Positions 35,197 through 43,356 of a stretch of DNA of 64,000 nucleotides are shown here, in pieces. The position numbers and the translations under genes are program-made. Source of the DNA: Micromonospora radicis (GTDB lineage: Bacteria > Actinomycetota > Actinomycetes > Mycobacteriales > Micromonosporaceae); NCBI RefSeq assembly GCF_003583405.1, contig NZ_QXEC01000016.1:62001-126000 (forward strand), read 5' to 3'. The stretch's first letter is position 1. Each line of letters starts with the position of its first letter. The notes below the pieces were generated by a model, which was not told the origin of the DNA, made no database searches, and worked only from the letters and a program-made list of their open reading frames with translations.

Positions 35197-36156
35197 TCAG
35201 CCCGGCGGCCGGCCGGCGGTGAGCCGCAGGGTGAAGCCCTCGGCGTCGCGGCGCTGGGTGACGTGGTTGCAGGACTGGTGGGTGATCCACAGACCCAGCC
35301 CGCCGGGTTTGCCGTCAGCCGCCAGCAGTAGACCGGCGTACGGATCCGCCGGCCCACGCCCCCCGTCGCGGACGGTGGCCACGACGCGCTCCGGCGCCGC
35401 CCACAGCCGCAGCCGCACCGGTGGGCAGCCGTGCCGTAGCGCGTTGGTCACGGTCTCGCTGACCGCGACCACGAAGTCGTCGAGGTCGTCCTCCGACAGC
35501 CGACCTCCCTGGCCCACCCGGTGCACCGCCGCCCGCGCCTGGGCGGCGGTCGGGTCGGTCAGCTCGACCAGCGGTGGGTCCGCCTGGATCGGGTCGGCCG
35601 GCATCGGGGGATTCCGGCGCAGGAAGGACTCCGGGCCGAGGTAACCGCGACTGGGCACGTGCCGTCCGTCGGGCCGGGCGAAGCACGGATGGGTGGCGCC
35701 GACGTCCGCCAGCGCCGCGGCCGGCGTGATCCGGGTGTCGTACGCGCACATGCTCCACAACGGCCAGTCGTCGTACGCGCGGTTGATCGCCGCCTCGTAC
35801 CGTGCCCACCAGTCCCAGGTCGACCCGAGCCCGACCCGGGGTACCTCCCCGATGATCCGGATCTGGGTCGCCCCGCCCGCCACCAGGTCGGCGAGGAGCT
35901 GGCGGTACATCCGTACGGCGGCGGTCGGCCGGGCGTAGACGTCACCGCCGGTCAGGAACTCGATACCGTGCCCGGCCGGCAACGCGGAGCGGACCAGGCC
36001 GGCGGTACGTTCGCCGAACGCCACGAAGGTCGGTTCACCCGCCGCCACCCCGCCGAGCAGGAACGGCACGGTGACGGCGAGCAACTCGTCGTCGGAGGCG
36101 TAGCAGAGGGCCTCGTGGAAGTAGCCGGATCGTCCGGCGGCCGGACCCGTTCTCAC
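35197..36156 (-). CDS. MEDS sensor domain with RsbW-like ATPase domain
   Basis: A 319-residue regulator. Residues about 10-170 form a MEDS (DcmR sensory) domain: FHEALCYASDDELLAVTVPFLLGG, ending YDTRITPAA. Residues 195-315 are an anti-sigma-type HATPase_c domain with N-box SETVTNALRHG, G1 VRDGGRGPADP and G2 GGLGLW. Such proteins phosphorylate or bind STAS partners and sigma factors. Its GTG start overlaps the stop of the MEDS-STAS gene (GTGA), so the two are made together and probably interact. Confidence 0.85.
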   Translation of the reverse strand: MRTGPAAGRSGYFHEALCYASDDELLAVTVPFLLGGVAAGEPTFVAFGERTAGLVRSALPAGHGIEFLTGGDVYARPTAAVRMYRQLLADLVAGGATQIRIIGEVPRVGLGSTWDWWARYEAAINRAYDDWPLWSMCAYDTRITPAAALADVGATHPCFARPDGRHVPSRGYLGPESFLRRNPPMPADPIQADPPLVELTDPTAAQARAAVHRVGQGGRLSEDDLDDFVVAVSETVTNALRHGCPPVRLRLWAAPERVVATVRDGGRGPADPYAGLLLAADGKPGGLGLWITHQSCNHVTQRRDAEGFTLRLTAGRPPG

Positions 36157-36977
36157 CGGGTCACCTCCACGTTCAGGGCGGGCAGGTCCAGCAGGGCGGC
36201 GAGCCGGGCGGTGCCGGCGCGGCAGCCCCGCAGCACCAGCCGCGCGTCGCGCTGCTGGGCGTGTTCACTCAGGTGGATCAGCGTACGGTGGTCGAGAAAG
36301 CGTAGGTCGCTCGCGTCCAGCACCAACTCGCCGTCGACGGGCTGTAGCTCCGTCCGGTCCAGGGCGATGCGGAACAGTTCGTGGTTGGCGGGGTCGAGTT
36401 CACCGACGAGCGTGGCGTGACCGGCGTCGGCGGCCGTCGCGTACAACCCGAACCGCAGGCCGGCGACGTTGTGTCCCGGATGCAGGCAGGCCAGCTCGGC
36501 GACCGCCTGGTCACCCAGTGCCGGCCGGTGGTATCCGCACATGGCCCGGAATGCCTCGCTGCGCATCATCCGGTTGATCCGCTGCTCGTAGCGGGCGAAC
36601 GCGTCCCGCTGCGGTGCCGTGCGGACCAGATCGGTGCAGCTGGCGGCGACCCGTAGTCCGCTGTAGCCGGCGGCGAGGGCCCGGCGCGTGGCCGCCCGGT
36701 ACACCGCCACCTGGCCGGCGGGATCGATCACCGTGCCGGTGGTGTACGCCGCGTCGAGGGCACGGACCTCGGCGGCACCGGACAGCAGTGCCTGGGCGAA
36801 GAGGTCGACACCGCGCAGCCGCTCCCGGACCGGCTCGGCCGGGCCGGCGACGACGTACCAGACCCGCTCACCGGCGGCCAGACCCGCGCGCAGGAACTCC
36901 TCCGCGCCGGCCGCGAAACCGGCGGGGTCGTCGTACGCCCGGCACACATGCCCGTACGGTCCGGGCCGGTCGCTCAC
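36153..36977 (-). CDS. MEDS sensor domain with C-terminal STAS-like domain
   Basis: A 274-residue partner of the following MEDS-kinase. The MEDS domain spans about 8-170 (CRAYDDPAGFAAGAEEFLRA ... MCGYHRPAL). From about 185 a STAS-like domain appears: LVGELDPANHELF, then LVLDASDLRFLDHRTLIHL. In classical anti-anti-sigma factors this loop reads D-S-S with a phosphorylated serine; here it is DHR, so the usual phosphosite is missing. The GTG at 36977 has GAGG 8 bases upstream and is favoured over longer starts. It is divergent from the ECF sigma gene. Confidence 0.82.
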   Translation of the reverse strand: MSDRPGPYGHVCRAYDDPAGFAAGAEEFLRAGLAAGERVWYVVAGPAEPVRERLRGVDLFAQALLSGAAEVRALDAAYTTGTVIDPAGQVAVYRAATRRALAAGYSGLRVAASCTDLVRTAPQRDAFARYEQRINRMMRSEAFRAMCGYHRPALGDQAVAELACLHPGHNVAGLRFGLYATAADAGHATLVGELDPANHELFRIALDRTELQPVDGELVLDASDLRFLDHRTLIHLSEHAQQRDARLVLRGCRAGTARLAALLDLPALNVEVTR

Positions 36978-37094
36978 GTTGTGCGCCTCATCGTCGCAGT
37001 CTACGGCGCTGCCCCGGGCCGCCCGGGAACGTGGCGACGTCGATGTCGGAACGACGCGGGAACCAATCCGGGTCGGCGGCCGACCAATACGTCG

Positions 37095-37676
37095 ATGACA
37101 GCGGTGACCGACGACATCACCCGGTACGCGTTCGACGCGGGCCGGGGAGATCAGGCTGCCGCCGCGGCGTTCGTCCGCGCGACCCAGCACGACGTACGGC
37201 GGTTCCTGGCCCACCTGCCCGGTGTGCGTGAGGTCGACGACCTGGTCCAGGAGACATACCTGCGGGCCTGGCGCTCGTTGCCGTCGTTCGCCGGCCGGTC
37301 CACCGCCCGCACCTGGCTGCTCTCCATCGCCCGCCGGGTCGCCGTCGACCAGGTGCGGGCCGCCACCGTCCGACCCCGCACCGCGAACCTCGCCGACTGG
37401 CAGACCGCCGCCGAGGCCACCCCCGCCGGGGTACGCGCCGGAGTCGACGAGGAGGTGGCGTTGCTCGGGCTGCTCGACGGCCTCGCCCCGGACCGTCGGG
37501 AGGCGTTCGTGAGCACCCAACTACTCGGCCTGTCGTACGCCGAAGCCGCCCAGGTGTGCGACGTCCCGGTCGGCACCATCAGGTCCCGGGTCGCCCGGGC
37601 CCGGGAGGACCTGGTCGCGGCGATGCGACCGTCGCTCACCGACCGTCGCGGCGGTCGCCCCGGCGCAGCCGGCTGA
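37095..37676 (+). CDS. ECF RNA polymerase sigma factor
   Basis: A 193-residue sigma-70 family member of group 4. Region 2 covers about 12-85, with LPGVREVDDLVQETYLRAWRSL (2.1-2.2) and STARTWLLSIARRVAVDQVR (2.4); region 4 covers about 125-180 with FVSTQLLGLSYAEAAQVCDVPVGTIRSRVARAREDL as helix-turn-helix in parts. The convergent zf-HC2 gene downstream is its likely anti-sigma factor. The ATG at 37095 begins the family-like sequence. GGAAC-like hexamers in its upstream region (37027-37070) could be autoregulatory -35 elements. Confidence 0.92.
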   Translation: MTAVTDDITRYAFDAGRGDQAAAAAFVRATQHDVRRFLAHLPGVREVDDLVQETYLRAWRSLPSFAGRSTARTWLLSIARRVAVDQVRAATVRPRTANLADWQTAAEATPAGVRAGVDEEVALLGLLDGLAPDRREAFVSTQLLGLSYAEAAQVCDVPVGTIRSRVARAREDLVAAMRPSLTDRRGGRPGAAG

Positions 37677-37723
37677 CTCCGCTTGCCGGCTGACTCCGCT
37701 TCCCGGCTGACTCCGCTTCCCGG
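37673..37723. repeat. Three tandem 17-bp repeats over the sigma stop codon
   Basis: CTGACTCCGCTTGCCGG followed by two copies of CTGACTCCGCTTCCCGG, contiguous. The first copy contains the TGA stop of the sigma gene. Downstream (37800-37870) the sequence is a degenerate GGCAG-rich tract. Confidence 0.9.
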
Positions 37724-37891
37724 CCTGGCCGACCCTCCGGCCCACTTCGGTACAGGGCGCGCGGTCGGGTGGCTCCGGCAGCCGCGCAAGCGCCGAGTAG
37801 GGGGAGGCAGAGCCGCAGAGTGGGCAGAGCGGCAGAGCGGGCAGGGGTGTGGGCAGTGCGGGCAGGGGTGAGCAGGGCGGTGGACGGGTGC

Positions 37892-38650
37892 TCAGGCGGC
37901 GCGGCTGGTGGTGGCTTCGCGGGCCTGGGCCGAGTAGGGCGGCAGCAGGCGTAGGGTCGCGGGCTCGTCGGTCTCGTCGAGCCGTAGCCGCCACCGGGAC
38001 CGTTCCGGGCGGTGCCGGTCGATCGGGTCGTCGGGCTGCCGCAGGCTACGGGCCAGCAGCAGGGTGATCAAGTAGCCGACCACCAGGAAACCGTGGCTGA
38101 CCAGGCGTTCCACGGCTACCTGGGAGGCGACGAGGTCGTTGACCGACAGTAGGACGAGGGTCGCCACGAAGGCACTGAGCATCGGCAGCAACCCGGAGGG
38201 GCGGGTGCGGCGCAGTGCGACGAAGAGGAAACCGGCCCCGACCGCGACGTTCCAGGCGGCCGACTCGTGCCACAGGTGCTGGCCGGAATCATGCAGGTGC
38301 TGGGCCACCTCGGCCCGCCCGATCTGGGCCAGGCCGAGTACCAACTGCACCGCGCCGAGCAGGCCGAGCGCGGAGCGCAGCCCGGTGACCGCGGTGATCC
38401 GCTGGGGCAGCGACGCGAGCCGACGTCGGCGGCGGGGTGGCGGGGCCGCGGCGAGGATGGCATCGGTCAGGTCGGGCAGCCCGGTCACCACCTGGGTACG
38501 GGATCGCCGGGTCACCGTCGCCGCCGAGTCCAGCCAGCCGCGGCAGCCCGCGCAGGCATCCAGATGACGACCGACCGACCGTTCCTCGTCCGGCGTCGCC
38601 TCGCCATCCAACTGGGCCGAAAGAATCTCCCGCCACCGCTCGCACCCCAT
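37892..38650 (-). CDS. Zinc-finger anti-sigma factor, zf-HC2
   Basis: A 252-residue membrane protein. The N-terminal 40 residues are a zf-HC2 anti-sigma domain: CERWREILSAQLDGEATPDE and the zinc motif HLDACAGC (H-x3-C-x2-C). A proline/arginine-rich link follows, then about five helices (from residue 85) and a hydrophilic C-terminus. It should hold the neighbouring ECF sigma factor at the membrane until a signal releases it. The ATG at 38650 lacks a good ribosome binding site. A six-copy tandem repeat stands where its promoter is expected. Confidence 0.88.
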   Translation of the reverse strand: MGCERWREILSAQLDGEATPDEERSVGRHLDACAGCRGWLDSAATVTRRSRTQVVTGLPDLTDAILAAAPPPRRRRRLASLPQRITAVTGLRSALGLLGAVQLVLGLAQIGRAEVAQHLHDSGQHLWHESAAWNVAVGAGFLFVALRRTRPSGLLPMLSAFVATLVLLSVNDLVASQVAVERLVSHGFLVVGYLITLLLARSLRQPDDPIDRHRPERSRWRLRLDETDEPATLRLLPPYSAQAREATTSRAA

Positions 38651-38691
38651 GTACCGATAGTCGCTTCCCAGCCCAACCTGGTTCCCGGCAG

Positions 38692-38812
38692 GTGACCGAC
38701 ACCCCGTGCGGTGACCGACACCCCCGTGCGGTGACCGACACCCCGCGCCTGTGACCGACACCCCGCGCCCGTGACCGACACACCCCGCGCCCGTGACCGG
38801 CACCCCGCCGGG
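38692..38812. repeat. Six tandem repeats of about 20 bp
   Basis: Units beginning GTGACCGACACCCCG start at 38692, 38711, 38731, 38751, 38771 and 38793, with lengths 19 to 22 because of small insertions. They fill the space between the GH15 gene and the anti-sigma gene. Confidence 0.92.
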
Positions 38813-38821
38813 CCAGCCGGG

Positions 38822-40618
38822 CTAGAGGCCGCCGCGGGCGGCCCAGGCGTGGAGGGCCTCCCGATCGCCCGCGTCGTCCAGGTTCAGTGCCGCCTCGATC
38901 AGCGCGAGGTGGGTGAAGGCCTGCGGATAGTTGCCCAGCGCGGTGCCGTAGGCGGCGAGCTGTTCGGCGTACAGGCCGAGCGGTCCGGCGTACCCGACGA
39001 GCTGGTCGAAGACCTTCCGGGCCTCGTCCCGCCGGCCGCCCAGCACCAGCGCCGACACCAGCTCGAACGAGCAGAGCAGGAAGGCACCCTCCTTGCCGGG
39101 TAGCCCGTCGTCGGCCCGGTACCGCTGCAGCAGGCCGGGGCCGATCTCCAGTTCCTGGCGCAGCCGGTCGATGGTGGCGAGCATCCGTGGGTCGTCGCCG
39201 GGCAGGAAACCGACCAACGGGATGCGCAGCAGCGAGGCGTCCAGCTCGGTCGACCCGTACGTCATCACGAAGCTGCCGACCTGCGGGTCGAAGCCGCGTT
39301 CCAGGACCTCGGCGTGCACCGCGTCGCGGGCCGTGCGCCACCGCTCGACCTCGGCCGTCCGGTCGTCGAGCAGCTCCGCCAGCCGGACCCCCCGGTCCAG
39401 ACAGACCCAGGTCATCACCTTCGCGTTGACATAGTGCTGGCGTGGTCCGCGGATCTCCCAGATGCCGTGGTCCGGCTCGTGCCACCGGTCGGCCATCACG
39501 TCCACGTGCTTGCGCAGCAACGCCCACTGGTCGTCGGTCAGGTCGCCGGTGAGTTCCTGGTACACCAGCGCGGCGTCCAGCACGTGCCCGTACGTGTCGA
39601 ACTGCACCTGTTCGGCGGCCTCGTTGCCGATCCGTACCGGCCGGGAACCGGCGTACCCCTCCAGGTGGTCCAGCTCCTCCTCGTCGGCGGTGCCGCCGAG
39701 GATGTCGACAAGTGGGGTGAGCAGGTCACCGGTGCAGACGGAGAGCAGGAAGTGCAGGTACCGCCGGCCCTCCTCGGCGTGACCGAGCCGGAACAGGGCG
39801 AGCAGCAGCAGCGCCGCGTCGCGGTGCCAGGCGTACCGGTAGTCCCAGTTGCGGACCCCGCCGATCTCCTCCGGCAGGCTGGTGGTGGGCGCGGCGATCA
39901 ACGCGCCGGTCTCGTCGAAGGCGAGCCCGCGCAGCACCAGCGCGCTGTGCCGGACAGCGTCGGCGCCGAAGCCGGTGTAGTCGCTGCGCGCCGACCACTC
40001 CTGCCAGGTCCGGCAGGTACGCGCCAGCAACTCGTCCGGGTCGACGGCGTCGGCGTCGTCGTCGTAGCCGACCAGCAGTGCCACCGTCGTACCGGCGGCC
40101 AGCTCGGCCTCGAAGCGCAGCTGTGCGCCGGTCATCTCACCGGGCAGGTCGGAGCCGATCCACAGGTCGGTGCCGGTGGCCCGCCACCGCCCGCCCGCCT
40201 GCTCCCAGGCGACCTCCCGGGCGCCGTACCCGACCCGGGGCACCACCCGGGCGGACAGCCGGATCGTGCCCTGTTCGACCGTCACCCGGCGGACCAGGAT
40301 CTTGTCCGCGCGCAACGGCTGGGCCTCGTCGCCGGGCGCCACCGCCAGGAAGTCGTGGACGACCGCCGTGCCGCCCGGGGTCACCCACCGGCTCTCCAGG
40401 ACCAGGGTGTCCGGCAGGTACCGGCGGGCCGGTCGGCCACCACCCGCGACGGACAGTTCGAGGAACCCGCCGACGCGACGATCCAGCAGGCGGGCGAAGA
40501 CCGCGTCGCCGGCGAAGTGCGGCACGCAGAACCACTCGACCGCGCCGTCGTCGGCGACCAGCGCGGCCGTGTGGGTGTCGGAGAGGAAGGCGTACGAGTC
40601 GATCGGGGGATAGTTCAT
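38822..40618 (-). CDS. GH15 family glycoside hydrolase (glucoamylase/trehalase-like)
   Basis: A 598-residue two-domain enzyme of the GH15-related actinobacterial family, some members of which are trehalases. An N-terminal beta-sandwich starts YPPIDSYAFLSDTHTAALV; the (alpha/alpha)6 barrel from about 230 contains SLPEEIGGVRNWDYRYAWHRDAA (substrate site), HEPDHGIWEIRGPRQHYVNAKVMTW with the probable catalytic glutamate, and GKEGAFLLCSFELVSAL with the second. No signal peptide, so cytoplasmic. ATG at 40618 overlaps the stop of the LLM gene (ATGA). Confidence 0.9.
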   Translation of the reverse strand: MNYPPIDSYAFLSDTHTAALVADDGAVEWFCVPHFAGDAVFARLLDRRVGGFLELSVAGGGRPARRYLPDTLVLESRWVTPGGTAVVHDFLAVAPGDEAQPLRADKILVRRVTVEQGTIRLSARVVPRVGYGAREVAWEQAGGRWRATGTDLWIGSDLPGEMTGAQLRFEAELAAGTTVALLVGYDDDADAVDPDELLARTCRTWQEWSARSDYTGFGADAVRHSALVLRGLAFDETGALIAAPTTSLPEEIGGVRNWDYRYAWHRDAALLLLALFRLGHAEEGRRYLHFLLSVCTGDLLTPLVDILGGTADEEELDHLEGYAGSRPVRIGNEAAEQVQFDTYGHVLDAALVYQELTGDLTDDQWALLRKHVDVMADRWHEPDHGIWEIRGPRQHYVNAKVMTWVCLDRGVRLAELLDDRTAEVERWRTARDAVHAEVLERGFDPQVGSFVMTYGSTELDASLLRIPLVGFLPGDDPRMLATIDRLRQELEIGPGLLQRYRADDGLPGKEGAFLLCSFELVSALVLGGRRDEARKVFDQLVGYAGPLGLYAEQLAAYGTALGNYPQAFTHLALIEAALNLDDAGDREALHAWAARGGL

Positions 40619-41571
40619 CGCAGCTCCGGTAGGACGTGGGTACTGAAGGTGTCGAGGAAGGCGTCCTGGTCCCGGCCGACCTGGTGCAGGTAGCACTCGT
40701 CCACGCCCAGTTCGGCGTACTCGTGCAGCCACTGGGCGTGCCGGCCCGGATCGCTGGAGATCAGGACGTGTTCGCGCATGTCCTCGGGGCGTACGTGGGC
40801 GGTGGCCACGGCCAGGTCGTCCGGCAGGGCGAGATCCCAACCGGCGTCGCTGCCCAGGATCGCGGTACGCCACTGCTCGTGTGCCTGCCGCAGCGCGGCC
40901 GGTTCGTCGGCTGCCCAGGACACGTGTACCTGCAACAGCACCGGGCCACCGCCGCCCGCGCCCCGGTACGCCTCGATCACCTCCCGGACCTTCGGCACGG
41001 GCTGGTTGACGGTGATCAGGCCGTCGGCCCAGGAGGCCGCCCAGCCTGCGGTGGCCGGGGTGACGGCTGCCGCGTACACCGGTGGTGGCTCGACCGGGCG
41101 GGTCCACAGCACGGCCCGGTCGACGGTGACCAGCCCACGGTGGCTGACGCACTCACCGGCGAAGAGCGCCCGGATCACCTCGACGCATTCGCGGAGCCGG
41201 GTGTTGCGCTCCGGTTTGCTCGGCCAGCGTTCCCCGGTGACGTGTTCGTTGAGCGCCTGCCCGCTCCCCACGGCCAGCCAGAATCGGCCGGGGAACATCT
41301 CCGCCAGGGTCGCGGCGGCCTGCGCGACGAGCGCCGGGTGGTACCGCTGTCCGGGCGCGTTCACCACCCCGAACGGCAGATCGGTACGGGCCAGCGCGGC
41401 GCCCAACCAGGACCAGGCGAAACCCGACTCGCCCTGCTCGGGGCCGAACGGGGCGAAGTGGTCCGAGCACATGGCTCGGTCGAAGCCGGCCTGCTCCGCC
41501 GCCACCGCCAACCGCAGCAGTTCACTCGGGCGGAACTGTTCGTGCGAGGCGTGGAAGCCGTACGCCGGCAC
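40615..41571 (-). CDS. LLM-class flavin oxidoreductase (TIGR03885-like)
   Basis: Luciferase-like oxidoreductase of 318 residues with the TIM-barrel pattern: YGFHASHEQFRPSELLRLAV, DHFAPFGPEQGESGFAW, GRFWLAVGSGQALNEHVTG and a C-terminal EYAELGVDECYLHQVG. Sequence resembles the subfamily labelled as probable non-F420 flavin oxidoreductases, although F420 use cannot be excluded in this organism. It heads a two-gene operon with the GH15 enzyme, an arrangement that could be purely historical. GTG start at 41571. Confidence 0.87.
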   Translation of the reverse strand: MPAYGFHASHEQFRPSELLRLAVAAEQAGFDRAMCSDHFAPFGPEQGESGFAWSWLGAALARTDLPFGVVNAPGQRYHPALVAQAAATLAEMFPGRFWLAVGSGQALNEHVTGERWPSKPERNTRLRECVEVIRALFAGECVSHRGLVTVDRAVLWTRPVEPPPVYAAAVTPATAGWAASWADGLITVNQPVPKVREVIEAYRGAGGGGPVLLQVHVSWAADEPAALRQAHEQWRTAILGSDAGWDLALPDDLAVATAHVRPEDMREHVLISSDPGRHAQWLHEYAELGVDECYLHQVGRDQDAFLDTFSTHVLPELR

Positions 41572-41734
41572 CGTGGGTCTCCCGTCGTCGGCTGCGCTGG
41601 TGGCGGTCCGGCCGGGCGATCCTTGCGCCTACCGCCAGATCGGACAGGTACCCGCACAACCGGTCGAGAAACGTGTACCCGGTCGGACCGGGGGTAAGCG
41701 CCGGCCTCGCGTGTCGGGGAGAGGAGGGGGCCGG

Positions 41735-42952
41735 ATGTCCCGTCCGTTCGTGAACTGGTCCGGCAGCGTCTCCTTCACCCCGGCCGGGTTCGCCGAGCCC
41801 GCCGACGAGGACGAGGTGCGGCAGTTGATCCTGCGGGCCCGCGAGTCCGGCGGCACCCTGCGCCCGGTCGGTTCCGGGCACTCGTCGAGCCCGCTGGTAC
41901 GTACCGACGACACGCTGGTCAGCCTGGACCGGATGGCCGGAGTGATCGACCGGGCCGGTGAGCTGGCCACCGTCTGGGGCGGTACCCGACTCAAGGCGCT
42001 CGGTGAGGGGCTCTACGACGCCGGCCTGGCGATGGACAACCTCGGCGACGTCGACTACCAGTCGATCGCCGGGGCCACCGCGACCGGTACGCACGGCACC
42101 GGCCTCGGCTTCGGCAACCTGTCCACGCAGGTGGCCGGGGTACGGCTGGTCACCGGCACCGGCGAGACGCTGGAGATCTCGGCCGAGCGCAACGCCGAAC
42201 TGCTGCCCGCCGCCCGGCTCTCGCTCGGCGTACTGGGGGTGGTCACCCAGCTCACCCTCGACGTGCAGCCCCGCTACGAGCTACGCCGCCGCTCCTGGTG
42301 CGCGCCGGTCGACTGGACCCTGGACCACCTGGCCGAGCTGCAGCACAACAACCGCAACATGGACTTCTACTGGTATCCGCGCAGCGACCTGACCCAGGTC
42401 CGGACCATGAACCGGGCGGACGCGGAGCAGCAGGGCCAGATGTGGGCGACCCGGCAGATGCTGGAGTCCAGCCCGTCGGGTGAGCTTCGGGAGATCGAGG
42501 TCGGGCCGACCCACCGGACCATCCCGCAGAACCGGGAACTGCGCTTCGAGGAGATCGAGTACATGCTTCCCTCGGAGGCGTTCCCGGCCTGCTTCGCCGA
42601 GGTGCGGCGACGGATCCTGAACCGGCACCGCCGTACGGTGGGCTGGCGGGTGCTGGTCCGTACCATCGCCGGGGACGACATCTGGCTGAGCAACGCGTAC
42701 GGCCGGCCCACCACCACCATCGCCTGCCTGCAGAACACCTCCCTGCCGTACGAGGAGTACTTCCGCGACATGGAGTCGGTCTTCCGGCACTACGGCGGCC
42801 GGCCGCACTGGGGCAAGAAGCACTGGTTGACGGCCCGCGAACTGCGGCCGCTGCTGCCCCGCTGGGACGACTTCCAGGCCGCCCGGCGTCGCCTCGACCC
42901 GGACGGGGTGTTCCTCACCCCCGACCTGGCCCGGCTGTTGGGGGAGGCGTGA
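41735..42952 (+). CDS. D-arabinono/L-gulono-1,4-lactone oxidase family protein
   Basis: FAD flavoprotein of the aldonolactone oxidoreductase (ALO) family, 405 residues. The FAD-binding PCMH fold includes RPVGSGHSSSPLVRTDD and GDVDYQSIAGATATGTHGTG; the C-terminal ALO domain ends with RPHWGKKHWLTAREL, the conserved HWGK motif. Actinobacterial members are often dehydrogenases for ascorbate-like lactones or sugar alcohols; exact substrate unknown. ATG at 41735 after GAGAGGAGGGG. Its stop overlaps the next ATG (TGATG). Confidence 0.92.
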   Translation: MSRPFVNWSGSVSFTPAGFAEPADEDEVRQLILRARESGGTLRPVGSGHSSSPLVRTDDTLVSLDRMAGVIDRAGELATVWGGTRLKALGEGLYDAGLAMDNLGDVDYQSIAGATATGTHGTGLGFGNLSTQVAGVRLVTGTGETLEISAERNAELLPAARLSLGVLGVVTQLTLDVQPRYELRRRSWCAPVDWTLDHLAELQHNNRNMDFYWYPRSDLTQVRTMNRADAEQQGQMWATRQMLESSPSGELREIEVGPTHRTIPQNRELRFEEIEYMLPSEAFPACFAEVRRRILNRHRRTVGWRVLVRTIAGDDIWLSNAYGRPTTTIACLQNTSLPYEEYFRDMESVFRHYGGRPHWGKKHWLTARELRPLLPRWDDFQAARRRLDPDGVFLTPDLARLLGEA

Positions 42953-43329
42953 TGACGCAGTTGGGGGCACGGGTGTGGGTGGTGCCGGGCGGGCGCATCC
43001 CGTTCGGCGCGGCCAGCCCGGAACCGGAGTACACCAGCTTCGACCAGCTGTGCGTGCTCAACGCCACGGACGCCGCGGCCGACCTGACGGTGGACTTCTA
43101 CTACGAGGACAGCGACCCGGTCGGGCCGTACCGCCTCGTGGTCGGTGCCCGACGGATCCGGCACGTACGGGTCAACGACCTGATCGACCCGGAGGCGGTC
43201 CGCCTCGACCGCCCGTACGGCTGCGTGCTGCGCTCCCCGGTGCCGGTGGTGGTGCAGTTCCTGCGCCAGGACACCCGGCGGCCGGGCATGGTGGCGCTCG
43301 CCGGTGCGATGGCCTACCCCGCCGAGTAG
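42952..43329 (+). CDS. Anabaena sensory rhodopsin transducer-like protein
   Basis: A 125-residue soluble all-beta protein of the ASRT family (PF07100). Recognisable segments are RVWVVPGGRIPFG, PEYTSFDQLCVLNATDAAAD, DPVGPYRLVVGARRIRHVRVNDL and SPVPVVVQFLRQDTRRPGM. In Anabaena the homologue binds the photoreceptor ASR and may also bind sugars or DNA. No rhodopsin gene is visible in this window, so the protein probably has another role. Translationally coupled to the lactone oxidase gene, which fits a carbohydrate-related function. GGGGGAGG precedes the ATG. Confidence 0.88.
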   Translation: MTQLGARVWVVPGGRIPFGAASPEPEYTSFDQLCVLNATDAAADLTVDFYYEDSDPVGPYRLVVGARRIRHVRVNDLIDPEAVRLDRPYGCVLRSPVPVVVQFLRQDTRRPGMVALAGAMAYPAE

Positions 43330-43356
43330 CACCCGACCCACCGGGTACCCCGCGCC

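Noticed and set aside
37020..37094. Autoregulated ECF promoter before the sigma gene
   Set aside because: GGAAC-like hexamers are present, but no -10 partner at a convincing distance could be fixed, so it is not listed as a feature.
38692..38812. CRISPR array
   Set aside because: Units are contiguous with no unique spacers and of varying length; same for the 41-bp array at 53991-54154.
42952..43329. Search for a rhodopsin partner gene near the ASRT-like gene
   Set aside because: No seven-helix retinal protein is encoded in the neighbourhood; FUSC and lactone oxidase are unrelated.
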